Positions 1 through 13,000 of a DNA stretch of 64,000 bases are shown here, piece after piece. The notes beneath the pieces are model-generated. The model did not search any database, was not told the DNA's origin, and saw only the letters and a list, made by a program, of their open reading frames with translations. The position numbers were made by a program, and so were the translations under genes. The stretch spans positions 744,001-808,000 of the forward strand of contig BCIV01000008.1 of the NCBI GenBank assembly GCA_001600055.1, read 5' to 3'. Within the stretch, counting starts at the first letter, position 1. Each line of letters starts with the position of its first letter. This DNA is from Filobasidium wieringae (taxonomy: Eukaryota; Basidiomycota; Tremellomycetes; Filobasidiales; Filobasidiaceae).

Positions 1-1618
1 CACCTTTACAGATTGACATATATGATTAAAGGCAGCTTTCCAATCTCCCCGATAGATAGGTTCAGCTCTGTATACCAGCTTACACACGTATATTAGTTTT
101 TCATCTATTCAAATTCCTCGTGTCCATCAGTTAGGTATTAGCACTAGCGATGTTGTGACTAGATACCAACCGTAATAACAGCAATCCCGCTCCCGTTGCG
201 ATTCAATCAGCTCTCTAATCCAAGTCGATTGTTCAGCCGGATCAAGTGGGACTATGACGTCGGTCGTAACTCGAGGTGTATGTACAGTAAATTCCGTATG
301 CTGGAACACATTGGCAGTGTCCATGCTGATTGCAATCAGCTAGATCAACAACTTAACCATTATTGGTATCGTTTCGCCCTAACCTCAACATTCAATGTGC
401 ACTATCCCAAGCGTGTTTATCCGACAAGTCGTCCTGCTCTAATTCGTGTATGACGCGTAATATAGCGGAAATGGCGCTAGTAGCCGAAATAGCCAAAGCC
501 TGAGATTCCTAAGAACATAGAGAGATATCAAGGATCTCCAAAAGGTCACAAAGCATTGATCACAGATCAGCTTGGAGAGTTTCCGAGCAGGCAACACTGA
601 AGTGATGGCATCCAACGCGATAGGCATAATGCCAGACGGTCCTTACATCGTCATCTGTAGGCGCGGAAGGGCATACAAATTTGTGGAAGATGGTTCAATC
701 TCTGCTTGCTATCATGACACTCGACGTTCAAACTTTGGATGTATGAAAGGTAAGCGCCTGAGCTGAGTGTGGTCGGTCAATGATTTCGAACTAAGGGATA
801 TGTGGCGAATATAGTCCTCTGGAAACGTTAGATCAGTAGTAGACATGACTGTACGAATAATACAGGACTGATTCTTGTGACATGAGTATAATCTTGCCTT
901 CGAAGTACGACGTCCCTTCAAAGTTGACTCTCGAATTATTCGCCTGTATATGTGTCCAAAGTGTAGCGTGTGTGATAGGAAAAAGACTGCATGCGAACGG
1001 AGTGGTGGTCATGGTATCCCTTACCACCCATGATCTAACAGCTTTTTTCTTCAAGATTTTGACATGTTACTACAATTGCCACACTAACCTAGCTGAATTG
1101 ATCGTTAGTTTAGTTGAAGAACGTTTCGATTTAGAACCTGTATAAGACTAAAGGTTGCAAATCACTCGTTCACATTGTGTTGATAAAACGTCATCATCAT
1201 TGTTAGACTCGCTAGGGCTTTCTCGTGTCGCTTTCTGCATTACAAACTACAATCAGTTAGCCGCTGTTGATTCAGTTCAGACACTTGCGTATCTTTCGAG
1301 GCAGTTTCAATTCTGAAACTCGAAACAGTTTTACCCTGCCTGGAAGGTTCTTTAGTCGTGTGGCGTCATTTCATTCCGCTATTTCCACCGTTAACCGCGA
1401 CCTAGGAAATCCCGCGACTGCCGAGCTCTGCAACGATGTGTAAGACACTTGTATTTGTCAGTTTGCTTGCCTTAGTGTTTCGCCCCTTCACCCTCTATAA
1501 TAGTCCCACTACAACACTTATAAACCCTACTAAATCGAAATGTATGAAAGCTATCCCCCATAAGCGTGCAATATTGCGATCGAATCTGACTTCCAACTTT
1601 AAACAAAGCATATTAGAA
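1..1618. other. Leading region without a supportable gene
   Basis: Only short, overlapping open frames occur here on both strands, none with a recognisable domain. One minus-strand frame at 127-324 (65 codons, ATG start) has a coding-like composition with a charged stretch followed by a hydrophobic tail, but no family is recognised and no splice partners are evident. The right-hand part should include the promoter and leader of the thioredoxin gene. Confidence 0.5.
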
Positions 1619-2279
1619 ATGGTCCGAGCTGTTACCGATCTTGCTGAGTACCAGGCCCTTGTGAGTTTGGTCATCATCTAGTTACCTGTCAGTCGAGATA
1701 TACTCAAGGAAGGTTCCAATCTTTGCAGATCAACGGGGACAAGCCCGTCATTGTTGACTTCTGTAAGTCGTTGTCGCCTGATTACGTGATAGCAGAGACT
1801 CGTTGTTAGCTCACAAGCATGGGTTCATCTGTGATATAGGGGCCACCTGGTGCGGGTATGTTTGGTTACTACGGGTCTCCATATATGCAAATGCTAACCT
1901 GCATCCTTCCGGCAACGAATATAGACCTTGCAAGATGATTTCTCCTCATTTCGAGAAGGCTGCCGGTGTTACCGAGGGAGTCGAATTCATCAAGGTCGAT
2001 GTCGACGAGGCTCAGGTGAGACAAGGATGGCTTAGTGAAGCATGGATCTATCAACTAATCCCTGTTGTGCTCCAGGAAATTTCCGAGTTCGCCAAGATCA
2101 AGGCTATGCCTACTTTCATTGCCTACAAGGCTGGACAGCCCCTTGCTACCGTCACCGGTGCCAAGCCCGCTGAGTTGAAGGTGAGTGCTTATTAGTGTTA
2201 TTTGGAGTACTTGTTATTGAAGCAGTTTCTGTTGTTCGATTATCAGGATGCCATCTCCAAGGCTGCTGCTGCCGTTTGA
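1619..2279 (+). CDS. Thioredoxin
   Basis: Small cytosolic disulfide reductase that passes electrons from thioredoxin reductase to targets such as ribonucleotide reductase and peroxiredoxins. Exons join as 1619-1660, 1729-1762, 1840-1855, 1925-2015, 2076-2180 and 2247-2279, giving 106 aa, the normal size of a fungal thioredoxin. The active site WCGPCK lies near residues 29-34 and is assembled across an intron: a 16-nt exon (1840-1855) supplies ATWCG and the next supplies PCK. The conserved cis-proline segment KAMPTF is in exon 5. There is no targeting presequence, so a cytosolic location is likely. It is followed 500 bp downstream by APC1 on the same strand. Confidence 0.95.
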
Positions 2280-2782
2280 TTTGGACGAGAAATGAAAATG
2301 TAATAGAGGAAGACAATGAATGGATCAAGGATTCATGATTAGCAAGTGAATCCTTGGGGGAGTTCTGATATTTTGGGTCGATAATTATCGAGTCCACAAA
2401 TAGTTATGGGTTATCGGGTTCGGATCCAAAGCGGCAGCCTTCGTATGGGTTCGGATTTCGTCGTTCAAGTAGGCCTATATATACAGGTATCGGTATTACG
2501 CACATGAGGCTAGGCATGCTAGGCAATGAAGCGTCATTCCACTCATGTGGCCATAGATACTGCTGCTGCCGCTTAGGTACATATTTTGGCTAACTACTCG
2601 AGCTACTCGTAAATTTCCTAGAGTCGCACATATTCGTAACGCGGAAGCGAGCGATCAACAATATAAACAAGGCTAACTGCTAACTAATTATTGCTATAAT
2701 CCTTCCGGTCTTCGGATACTACGTGATGCCATCATCATCCCACAAGACTCATGATAGATCTTAGATAGGAACAAGCGGTCTC
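2280..2782. other. Intergenic region between thioredoxin and APC1
   Basis: About 500 bp holding the thioredoxin 3' end and the APC1 promoter. A TATATATA stretch at 2476-2483 lies about 300 bp upstream of the APC1 ATG. No RNA gene or repeat was recognised. Confidence 0.5.
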
Positions 2783-5700
2783 ATGTTCGCTCGATCATTG
2801 GGCCCTGCTCAATCGCCTGGCAGATTAGTGTATGAGCGAGAACTGCAGCGCTCGAATCAGCAGCAATCGCATCCCATCGACGGAGATCCATCTGAATCTT
2901 CGTTACTCAACTCGATCAGGTCAATCTTTCCTTCGTTCAATTCCTCATCCAAGAGATTCCCAGATTTCAACTCTGTCGTTACGCCACTACCCCAAGCTGC
3001 AGGCCCAAGAAATCCTTTCGCTAAACCAGAAGTTCAGATTGACGAAGAGCTTGCATGGTTCGGCAGCAAGCTCATATGGAGCAGAGGCTCGACTATATAC
3101 AGGACGTTCTCATACGAGCAAGAGAAACAGAAGGTAACGAGAGCTCTTTTCGCTCACTTCGCCTTAGAAGCGGCGCTGCCTGATGCGCATAACAGTATCA
3201 TCGAGGACGATGACCATACTTCTGGCTTCGGGGACTTTCCTACATTCGGTCCATATCACACCTCCCAACATGCGAAATGGGGAAAGCCGGAGAAGAAAGT
3301 TGATGGAACCAGAAGGTCTCCTCACTCCGAGCAACTCAAACGCTGTTTGGTGGTAATTCTGGAAGACTGGGCGCATGTATATTACCCTACCGGACACGAT
3401 CTCGTTGTCACAATTCCTTTCCCCTTAGCTGGAGCATGGGCTCTGCCTTCCGGTGGGCTCATGGTTCAACGTGGACGCAATTCAAAAGAAACGAAAAGAG
3501 TGAATTCGCGGGAAGCACAGCCCCATGGACCACTGAAAGTACAGAATGGAATGAGCTTAGATCAGACCATGGAGACTGTTCTGACGGAGCTTGAGGCGGA
3601 TAGAATGGAAGGCGTTCTGAACAAGGGTATTTCAGACGAAGCCAGGCTGTATTCATTGCGACATCCTTCCAGCGAGTTACAAGTTGTCGTCGAAACTCCG
3701 CTGTTACAAGGTGGTCGAATAGACAATCATGGAAAAGCAGACAGGATCGAAAGGCCAACGAATGTCAAACCTCTGGGATTGGAGACCGATGTTCTCTGGG
3801 TCTCGCACGAAAAGACTATTCCGCTCGCAGTGGGAAGAGACTGCATGAGTAATGAGATCGTGTTCTTACGGTGGGCGTGTCTACCGCTAGTTTCCTCAGT
3901 AGAGCCCGAGATGTCCGAGACTAAGGATGTAGCCGAGCAAGAATACGCTTCCTCTGTGCGCGATAAATCAACACCTTTACCAGGCAGTTCCAAGTTGAAA
4001 CGGATGAGCCTCGCTCGTCAAGACAGTGTAAACGGGGCACAGCTGGAAAGGAGGGCCTCGATTGCCGCTCGTCGTTCGACAGGACCTGTACCTAATCGTA
4101 GGGTATCTTTCCATCCAGAGATACCCAAAGCCGGAAAAGAGCGTATGTATCCGGGAGTGGTTCCCGGTGCTGATGTAGATGAGAGTGTTAGTGCTCGGAT
4201 CAAGGCTGAAGCTAATCTGGTGAGAGGGATGCCGCATCAAAGGAGGACTTCACATGGAATGAAGGAGAATGAAAGAGTTAATGGAAATTACGATATCGAC
4301 TTTGATGTGGGAGAAACCACAATGCTACATGGCATTGAAGCCAATGAAGATACAATCGGTTTCGATGTGGTTCTTGAGGAATTTGATCGATGGCGAATTC
4401 CTACCTCCAGGTATGACCTGTCAAAAATCGCCTCGCTGAGGTCTTTGTACTGAAATTTGACCGCTACATTGCTCACAGGAATGTGAAAGATATCCGCGTA
4501 TTTTCTTCGGATCAATTGGGTTCCGAGTCGCTCCATATCAATGTGCATGTCACTACCGAGCTGGAGTCCAGGCTTTATGTATTCCGGATCTCACGAATGT
4601 ATGTGCTCGGTAGTGGAAAAGCGTACAGTACTAGGGAAATCGCCACCTTCTCAGCCAGCTCGGCTGTCTCGGTGTTCTGCACCCGTCCAGGGGTAAAGGA
4701 CGTCTTGATCTGCAATCAAGGTCGGCTGAGTATCGTCACTAGTCATGGACAAACCATTCCACTGCACATTGGGCCTTCAGAAGGATCTCAAATCGGTCAC
4801 GACCCCCTGAAGATATGGTCCGTATCGGATTCGATCGGCTTCCGAGTCACGGCAATTATGGAAAACAAGTCAGCCTTAAGACTCAATCTCGATCAGACCT
4901 TGAACTCTACGACTATTCAGCAGATACTTTCTGCTTTTAGTTTGGTATTACCATCTACAGCAATGTTTTGCGTGAAATACAACGTACTCAAGGCTATAAA
5001 CACTAGCGAAATGGACACCACCAACCCTCTATTGGAACGTGTCGGAGAAGCCTTACTAGAAACCCTGGGCTTCACTTATCGCCACCGACTGTCATCTGAT
5101 ACTTCCTGCTGGGACCAAATGGTGTCGGCCGCGCGACAAGATGTTCGCGCAGATGTGCGGGCGGGGTCATCGATCAGTGACTCGCAATCCTCCCCCTCTT
5201 CTCGTATTGACCACGATACTCAATACGTTGACACGGCCTTTATCCCGATGGTTATGCACGCTCTGCACATGGTGTGTCAAGAGTGGTTGTTCCAACAGAG
5301 TATGGTTCAGGAGGTAACGCAACTAGTTCCGGTGCTTCTAGCCTTGGCAAACTGCATGAGTAATCATGTATGGTGCGATTTTTGGCTAAGACGCTTTCCC
5401 TCCAGCTCTCCTTCTCCGTTGCTACCTCCATGTAAGTAAGAAACTAAGACTGCGCAAAGTATGTTCCGGTTCGACTAACCATACCATCATTAATTTTGGG
5501 ATTTCAGCTTTAACACACGCAATCGAACTCCCAACCTATTTGAACACTCCGGTTGATATGCTTGAGGTGCTATCCCAGAGCATAGCAAATCGGAAACTGA
5601 CAGTCCCTCGACAAGCGATATTGCAATCAGTCGGCGATTCAGATGCGTCTAAAGAGTATGGTATCAGTGAGGTTCTCCCCCAATTGGCTCGGATTTTCGC

Positions 5701-8700
5701 GATTTATCGCTGCGTAGTCCGACGCGCTGTAAAACCTGAATCGGTCTTGCTCCTAATGCTGGAGCTTGGAGTCACCTCAGAGTGGGTGAATAATCTGCCA
5801 TGGAGCATCGCTTTGCCCATTTGGGAAATCATTAGAATATGTCGAATGGCACCTAGGCCTGCTTGGCCAGTCGAAGCATACATCTTACTGGACAGGATAG
5901 ATATGGCGGCCCAGCTCGATCTAGGGTGTGCACCGGTAGAAATGGACGCTGTAACCGACCAGGTAGCTCCGGTAAGTTCAATGGTAGACCATTGTCCAGT
6001 TCCATAATGAAAGCCTTTCATCCTACTAGAAATCCTATACAACCCAAGACTCCATTCTCGCTCAGCTCCACCCGCCGTCCTCCTCTTCGCATGGCCAGAA
6101 CGAATTGTTCGACAAAAAGACGATGCCTGACCTGCCTGTGCCCAATATACGCTTCACCAGCGATCGTCGTCTCTGGGATGTCGACGCTTTATTGCAAACA
6201 ACGCGTGCGAGAACGATCAAACCGGAGGACAGAGCAGATATCAGGTGAGCTCGACTTCAACGCTGTTCCTAGCGGTAGAAAACTACTGACTGGTCTGATG
6301 GTAGTGAGGAAGACCGTATCTTGTATCATCAGTCGCTTGTGCTGGGAACCGGCCAGCGAACCATATCCCAGGTGATTGGCTACGCATTGTTTACACTAGA
6401 TTCGAAACAACCATCCAATACGGAAAAATTCAGTATCCCAAATATCAACCTGGGTGTGTCTCTTTTGCCTTCGGCAACGGTGCTTTACCCTGAAATCGCG
6501 CTCGAAGAGCTGTCCTGGCCAATCTTTCATCAAGGTGTCGGTGCCGGCCTTTCAATCGAAAGACGTAACGAGGCAATTGACTCTTCCTGGATCTTTTTCA
6601 ATCGACCGGAGCATCCAACGCCAGCGTTTGGAGGATTCCTCTTAGGATTGGGATTATGCGGAAAGCTTCGCAACCTTGCAGCTTGGCACCTATACCCCAA
6701 TCTGGCATCGCGTCAGGACCATGTGTCGGTTGGATTGTTGATGGGAATGGCAGCTTCGTATGCGGGAAGCCAGGATCAACGTCTTACCACGATGCTGTCA
6801 TCCGGAGTTGATGCGTTGCTTCCGCGTGGAGCTGCAGAATTGAACATCTCGCCGATCATGCAGGCTACCTCAATCTTCAGTCTGGGCCTACTACATGTTG
6901 GCTCTGGTAGACATCGCTTGGTTGATACAGCTTTAGCAGAGATTGGCAGGCGGCATCTTCCAGGACTGAGCGTGAAGACAAACCATCGAGAAGTGTATGC
7001 GTTTTCTTCAGCCATCGCTTTAGGATTGATGATGCTCGGCAGAGGCGGCTTGAATCGCGAACAAGATGCTCGCTGTGTATCTGTTCTGCGCAGCTATTTT
7101 GTGGAGGTCGAACAACTAGATCAGGATGAGAGTTCGGACCAACAGGATGAAGGTCATGATGTCAATATTACCGCACCGGGCGCTACTCTTGCTCTTGGAT
7201 TGATGTACTTACGTACTGAAAGGGAGGACATCGCTTGCCAGTTATCCGCTCCCCAAAATACATTCGAATTAGATCACGTCAGGCCAGACATGCTGATCAT
7301 CCGAATGTTGAGCTACAATATGATCATGTGGAAGCGGATACAACCTACTCAGACATGGTTAGACTCTCAAATCCCCACATTCATCCAGAATGCATGGCGG
7401 CGCAAGAATAGGGAACACCTGGACGAAATGGTAGAACTGGCTTACTTCAATATCTTGGCAGGAGCTGGTTATGCTTTGGGCTTGAAGTTCGCTGGGACAA
7501 TGGACCAGACTGCACATATCATGTTACTCAAAATCTTCGATGTGTTTTCGACTCAGCTAAGACAAAACCGTGAGTAAATAGTTCTGTGGTGTACGCGCCG
7601 GTAGTTTCATCTGAGAAATTCTCGACTACAGATTCGACATATGAAGCTAAAGTTCGCAGGTCCGCTCTTCGTCAAGGATTCAGCATAGTTTCGATCGCAC
7701 TTGCTTTGGTAGTTGCAGGTTCAGGCGACACCATAACCTATTGCCGATTTAGAACAATGCATGATATCGAGAAGATGTCCTTTGGGACACGGACGGCGCT
7801 GCACATAGCAATAGGGATCGTTAACGTCGGTTCCGGAAGGTATTCCTTTGGGCAATCGAATCTATCGATTGCGGCTATGGCCATCGCTTTTTTCCCGCGA
7901 TTCACGAACTCCTGCGATGATAACGATACCTACCTGCAAGCGTGGCGCCACCTTTGGGCCCTCGCCATCGAGCCACGCTGTGTCACAACGATTGAGACTG
8001 ATACTTTACAAGCCGCTGTGATGCCGATCAAACTCGAAAGCAGAGGTCCCGGCGGATCGACTCTTACAAGAACAGTGGTCTCGCCCCATCTGATGGAAGG
8101 TTTGGAAGAAGTCGAGGCCTTGGTAGGGTCAAGTCCTAGATACACCTCAGGTGGCGTAGAGCTCAACAACACGATGTCAAGTAGGCGGAACTTTCTACGA
8201 TCCCAAGTAATGTTCGTTCATCGTAAGCCCAACGCTTTAAGCTACGCGGAGGATCCTCGAGGCAATCGATCTATCACCATCCTAGCGAATGCGCTGCAGA
8301 TGTCTGGCAGTGATACGCAGTGCTTAATGGCTGGCAGAATGATGCAACCGATGGATCTAGTTGACGACATGATCATCCCTGAATTTACATCAAATCCTCT
8401 TTATAATGGCTTTGCCCGAGCTTTTAGAACTCTGTCAAGATCTGTTGGAGGAGGCCTTGGCCGTTTCTCCCTTACAGAAGCATTGCGATCTTCTGTTTTG
8501 GATGCTATGCTCTTCAATCGTCCTGAAGTTTTACCTGCATATTTCGGCCTGATCACTGGACTAGATACGCAGGACTCTTCTCATGGTCCACTCAACACAT
8601 CGCTGCTAGAATTTGCGATTCGTTACTATGCCTCTGCAATGTGCGAGGAACAGCATCAGGGAGGCAGCAGCAAATCAGCTAGAGTGCCTCTGATCCGCCC

Positions 8701-9085
8701 TCACAACCTCATAGTCGCAAAACAGAGCGCAACTCGCCAAAGTAGATCTCGTCCAACCAATAGAACCTGCCCTGACGAAACGTATTGGAAAAGTTTCATA
8801 TCAGCTGAAGCATTGCAAATTTCTTGGTCGAATCTGGCCGTCTTCCTGCAGACGAATAACGTTCCGCGCTTGGAAACTCTCGAAGACATGCATCGGGCCA
8901 TTGATATACTAAATCGACGGGCGACCAATGCAACTGCTTCTCTAAAAGATCGCCTCACCATCACCAGGTCTGCTTTACGAAAGATGGCTGCAGCTGCAGC
9001 AAACTCGGGCGAGTCGACTACCCACACAATCGATATCTGGAACGACATCTCGATGACGAACGCTTTACGTGAATGGGTTTTATGA
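2783..9085 (+). CDS. APC1: Anaphase-promoting complex subunit 1
   Basis: Largest scaffold subunit of the APC/C ubiquitin ligase, which drives exit from mitosis by marking securin and cyclins for destruction. Exons 2783-4410, 4479-5431, 5508-5971, 6030-6244, 6305-7569 and 7632-9085 join in frame to 1992 aa. The middle and C-terminal parts carry Gly/Leu-rich proteasome/cyclosome-type repeats, for example around 6640-7060 (GLLMGMAASYAG, FSLGLLHVGSG, AIALGLMMLGRGG). The segment IRFTSDRRLWDVDALLQ matches the conserved APC1 stretch just before the repeats. The N-terminal third is divergent and has a basic, serine-rich, probably phosphorylated linker near residues 400-480. The family assignment rests on the repeat pattern and overall size. 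Confidence 0.88.
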
Positions 9086-10027
9086 TCATAACGAATGTAT
9101 TAACGAACTACCTGTATCATGGACAGTGCAACATTGAACGTAGCATGTAGCATGCCACATTATGAGATCTTTCCACGTCGCTTACCCTTACCAGCACACG
9201 GAACGTCCGACGACAGTATTGGCCTCGTTAAGCACCATGGGGGCACAAGGCGGCTTCGTAATCGACGTTGGAGGTGCAGGACATAATAAGATTGTATCCA
9301 CATACGCGCGTTCAAGACATTCGACGCTCTCAACCGGAGGAAGCGTTTTCTGCTCGGACATATCTCGGTACCCCTGCCTTATCGGGCTGTCATATCAGCT
9401 CATCATCCGGAACATCTCGCGTCCGAGGACTCCACGTATTCAGGGGAATGGGAGAACAACCACTGCATCCAGGAACCCCTTTGCCCTTTCTGCTGTCATG
9501 ATGACGGAAAGATTTGTATCAATTATATGGCAACTTTCACCAGGATGGACAATTGCTGTTTGCATATTTGGTCAGAACACGCTCTGACTTCAGAATATAG
9601 CATACCATGTACATTATACAATCTCGATGGATGTGGAAATTTGCCGCTTGATCTCAAATGGCTGGACCCAATCTGTTGCAAGGTCCCATCCATTGTTATC
9701 ACGTTGTACTACCTGATTCACGCGATTGTGTACCATAGTACAGAATTGGAAGACAGAAGGATGGAAAAGTAGCAACCTAATAAAGGTCTTCCATGATGCG
9801 AGCAGACCAAATGTGGAATAAAGCAGCCGAGTCTCGATCGGATGATATTCTGGTGCTCGCAGACCTCGTGCTCGCTTGAATAGTCTGAAAGTTCGAAATA
9901 TGTAGGCGACTGGACGAATGAGGATGATAATGGGTTCATAAAGCAATCTCATTGTGTTCTATGTACGGATGCCGAGTGTGTTATGTCGTAAATTATCGTA
10001 GCAGCTGATTCGTCATTTTCGAGAAGC
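9086..10027. other. Intergenic region between APC1 and PHO81 3' ends
   Basis: This 940-bp stretch separates two convergent genes and should hold their 3' ends and terminators. It also contains the zinc-finger-like open frame 9290-9772, annotated separately. A minus-strand frame at 9614-9952 overlaps that frame and shows no recognisable domain. Confidence 0.5.
9290..9772 (+). pseudogene. Zinc-finger-like relic, possibly of a FluG/DUF3435-type protein
   Basis: A 160-codon open frame bounded upstream by TAA at 9287-9289 and ending in TAG at 9770-9772, with no ATG near its 5' edge. It reads as protein-like and contains CPFCCHDDGK, then a segment with FTRMDNC..HIW.EH spacing, then IPC...DGC, so several Cys and His are spaced as in a degenerate C2H2 pair. 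Upstream, RRKRFLLGHISVP resembles the LGH segment of tyrosine-recombinase-like FluG-domain proteins. No intron or upstream exon restores a full gene. I read it as the 3' relic of a decayed gene or mobile element; a real short gene with a missed first exon remains possible. Confidence 0.3.
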
Positions 10028-13000
10028 TCAGGCGCCTAAGGATAACATGCTAGAAGAAGATCTTAAGTCAGACAACAGGTTTCTCTTGAACGGTCGCCTC
10101 GGATACTTACCCTTCGACCATGTACCCATCAATGGTTGGCTGACTGCCTAACGCTTGTCTGAGCTTGGCTACGATATCCTCTGAGCCCAGTGCAATCAGC
10201 AACAAACCAGCATCTTTCACACTTTGTACTAATGCAGGCACAGAAGCCTACCAATGAGAAAATCGTGTTACATTCAGCGTCAACCGTTTTGAGTGACATG
10301 CGCTAGAAGACTTACGAGCACTCGACAATCCAGTGCAACACCCAGCATGTTTTGACTTTTCGCGAGCTTTACTGCCTCTCTAACACTCAGGCTCTCTTCG
10401 TCAGGCGCCGCTTGCACCAAATCGAGACTTTCCACTCGACCAACATTGCAGTGTGAGCTATAGAACACAGCGAAATTCGGCTGCTTGAGTTGTATATGTC
10501 CACAGAGCTGAACGATGATGTCAGATTGTCTGGATGCCGGCACGAGCTGATAGAGACCACTCACAGTCGCATCAAAGCTGCTGAAAATCACTCGCCGACT
10601 CCTCTGTTGCGTCTCCGAAATGCCGGTTCGAGCAGCTTCATAAACCGTCCGCAGAACGGCATCAACGACTTTATTCAGATCCAAGACTCCGATTAGACCT
10701 TCACGAGAAACATCAGTCTCCGTTGCGTAACGAATTTCTAGGTTCGCGCCTATATGAGAGGGCAAACTCTGTAGACACAGGGTTTAGGCTGATGTTGAGC
10801 TGACCTGGAATGTTAAGCTCCGCTCTAAGCACATACCTCTAACACATCTTGTAATGTGACTAATCCTCCTTGTAACGCTTGATGCCATTGCATCGCAGGA
10901 GCGTTCACCCCAATAGATTTCAAGAGAGCTTCAGAACCCTGTCCGTGAGATTTGCCAAGTGCCTTGTATTGCGCAGCGGTCACGTCACCCACCCCAAGCG
11001 ATAAGTCGTTGTAAGGTAATTGCCATGCCGAATATACGACTGGAACATAGTCTCGAGTCGATTGTACCACCAAGTGAAGGTAATCGCCAGCCAGAGACGA
11101 CGCAGTCACGAAGCCTCCCTTTTCCGGCTCGTCAGCGGTGCTCTTTTTTGTGGTGGAAGTAAGAACCGACTTCATGCTAGGGGAGTTCGTAGAGACGCTC
11201 AGCGGCCTATGCGGCTGGAATTGGTGGGCATGGTCTTGGGCCACAGCAGCGGGTGGCGCGACTGTCGTGGATTTCCAATAAGTTTCCACTCGACCTCCAA
11301 TTTCCAGCTGGGCTCCTTCGAAAGGTCGGATGCATTCTACGTGGAATGAAACCTCTCCAATGGCCTTCAGGTGATGATCAAGTAGAGGTACAATCAACGA
11401 TTGAGATCGGTTGATATTGGCGAAGGCAGATGGGAGCACTACAGCTCGACCAATCACTTTGGATCCGAAGGTAGGATAAAGGGACATTTCCAGTGCGAAT
11501 CTATCGAGATCTTCCACGTGGAATCCGAAAGTCTCTCGCTCATCCGCGAGCGGTAACACAACACTGTGCGGCATCCCAGCAGGATCCAGTTTCGACGTCA
11601 TGACAAGCTTCAAAGACGACCACAAGTCAAGAAGGTTCTCGTCCTCGCTACGGCTGTACAGGCGAACAGGGAACACCCTCCTATCGGAGGAAGCTTGCGA
11701 AACAGGATGTCCCAACGTGACCTGCACTAGACTCCTCTTAGCAAGGAACTATAGATTTATAACGAGTCAGCCCATGCGTCAAAGACGAATGATATAGCGG
11801 ACTCACATCGTGTCCATACATTCGTAACCTTGTGTTTGATAAAACTCAGCTATCTTACCGAGATGACGATTTAGATCGGCAAGAACTTACGGTATAATCG
11901 GCGGAGGAAGGGAAAGGGACGGGATCATATCCACTTCACCATCTAGCATCATATCGTCTTCTCCATCAGAATTTGGGGAAGCTGTGCCTTGAAGTTGGGC
12001 ATTACCAAGGCCTAAGACCTGGTTGTGTTTTGAGGAAGTTGCTGTTTTCGATGAACCAAGATCTGCACCAGCTTGGAGAAGATGCGTCAAGCACGTTATT
12101 TGCTACGAGTTGCCGTACGTATTTCATTAGTCTAGACAAAGAATGGAACGTTCAAACTTTGCTTACTCCATACCATCCTGCATAAAAGCCAGGAGTCTTT
12201 CCATACTCGTCTTCAGCGTTGAAATCGCAGCCCGCGTCCAGCAAGATCTTTACGCAAGATGCATGATTTGGAGTTCCTCCTACGCATGCGTGATGCAGCG
12301 GTGTCCACATGTTGTATTTGTCCCTTCGGTCCTTACCACCGCCGTCAGGTCCAGCCGCGTGTACTAACAATGAACATATCTCCGCATGACCCGCTCGAGC
12401 AGCCAGGTGTTGCGGGTAAAGTCCCTCAGAGTTCGGCAATACCTTAGCTCCACTGTTCAGCAAAAGCTTAGCGACTTCCATTCGGCCGTGTTGACATGCC
12501 AGGGAAAGGGGTATGAGATCGCTAGAGATCGCTGAAGGCTCCAAGATGTTTCCTTTGGCGTAGTTAATGAACACCTCTACGCAAGGAGCATGACCAGCAA
12601 CTACAGCTTGTATGAGTGGCGTATACCCATCCATGTCCACCACGGTTGCATCGACTCCTCGTTGTAGCAAAAGCTTGCATATCTCAATATGACCATGCAT
12701 CGCCGCGTAGTGCAGAGGTGCTCGGCCGTATGTATCCTGAGCGGTTGAGGATACACCTTTTGAGAGACATATCTCGACCAGTTCCAGTCTGCCTGAGATG
12801 CATGATTCATGAAGCGGAGATCTCCCGTTGATCTTGTCGGTGAACGAGAAATCGATCGGCAAAGTAGACAGGATCTGTTCCAGATGACAGCTGTCCAGCT
12901 CTTCTGCTGCTCGCCACAAGAGTCTCATCATTCTGATATCGTTACCGGTATGGGGGCGCTTCTCCCGAGCGCTGTTCAGCCAGTTGATCACCGCCGCGGC

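Noticed and set aside
9614..9952. 112-codon minus-strand open frame next to PHO81
   Set aside because: No ATG-supported domain or splice structure, and it overlaps the better-supported plus-strand zinc-finger-like frame.
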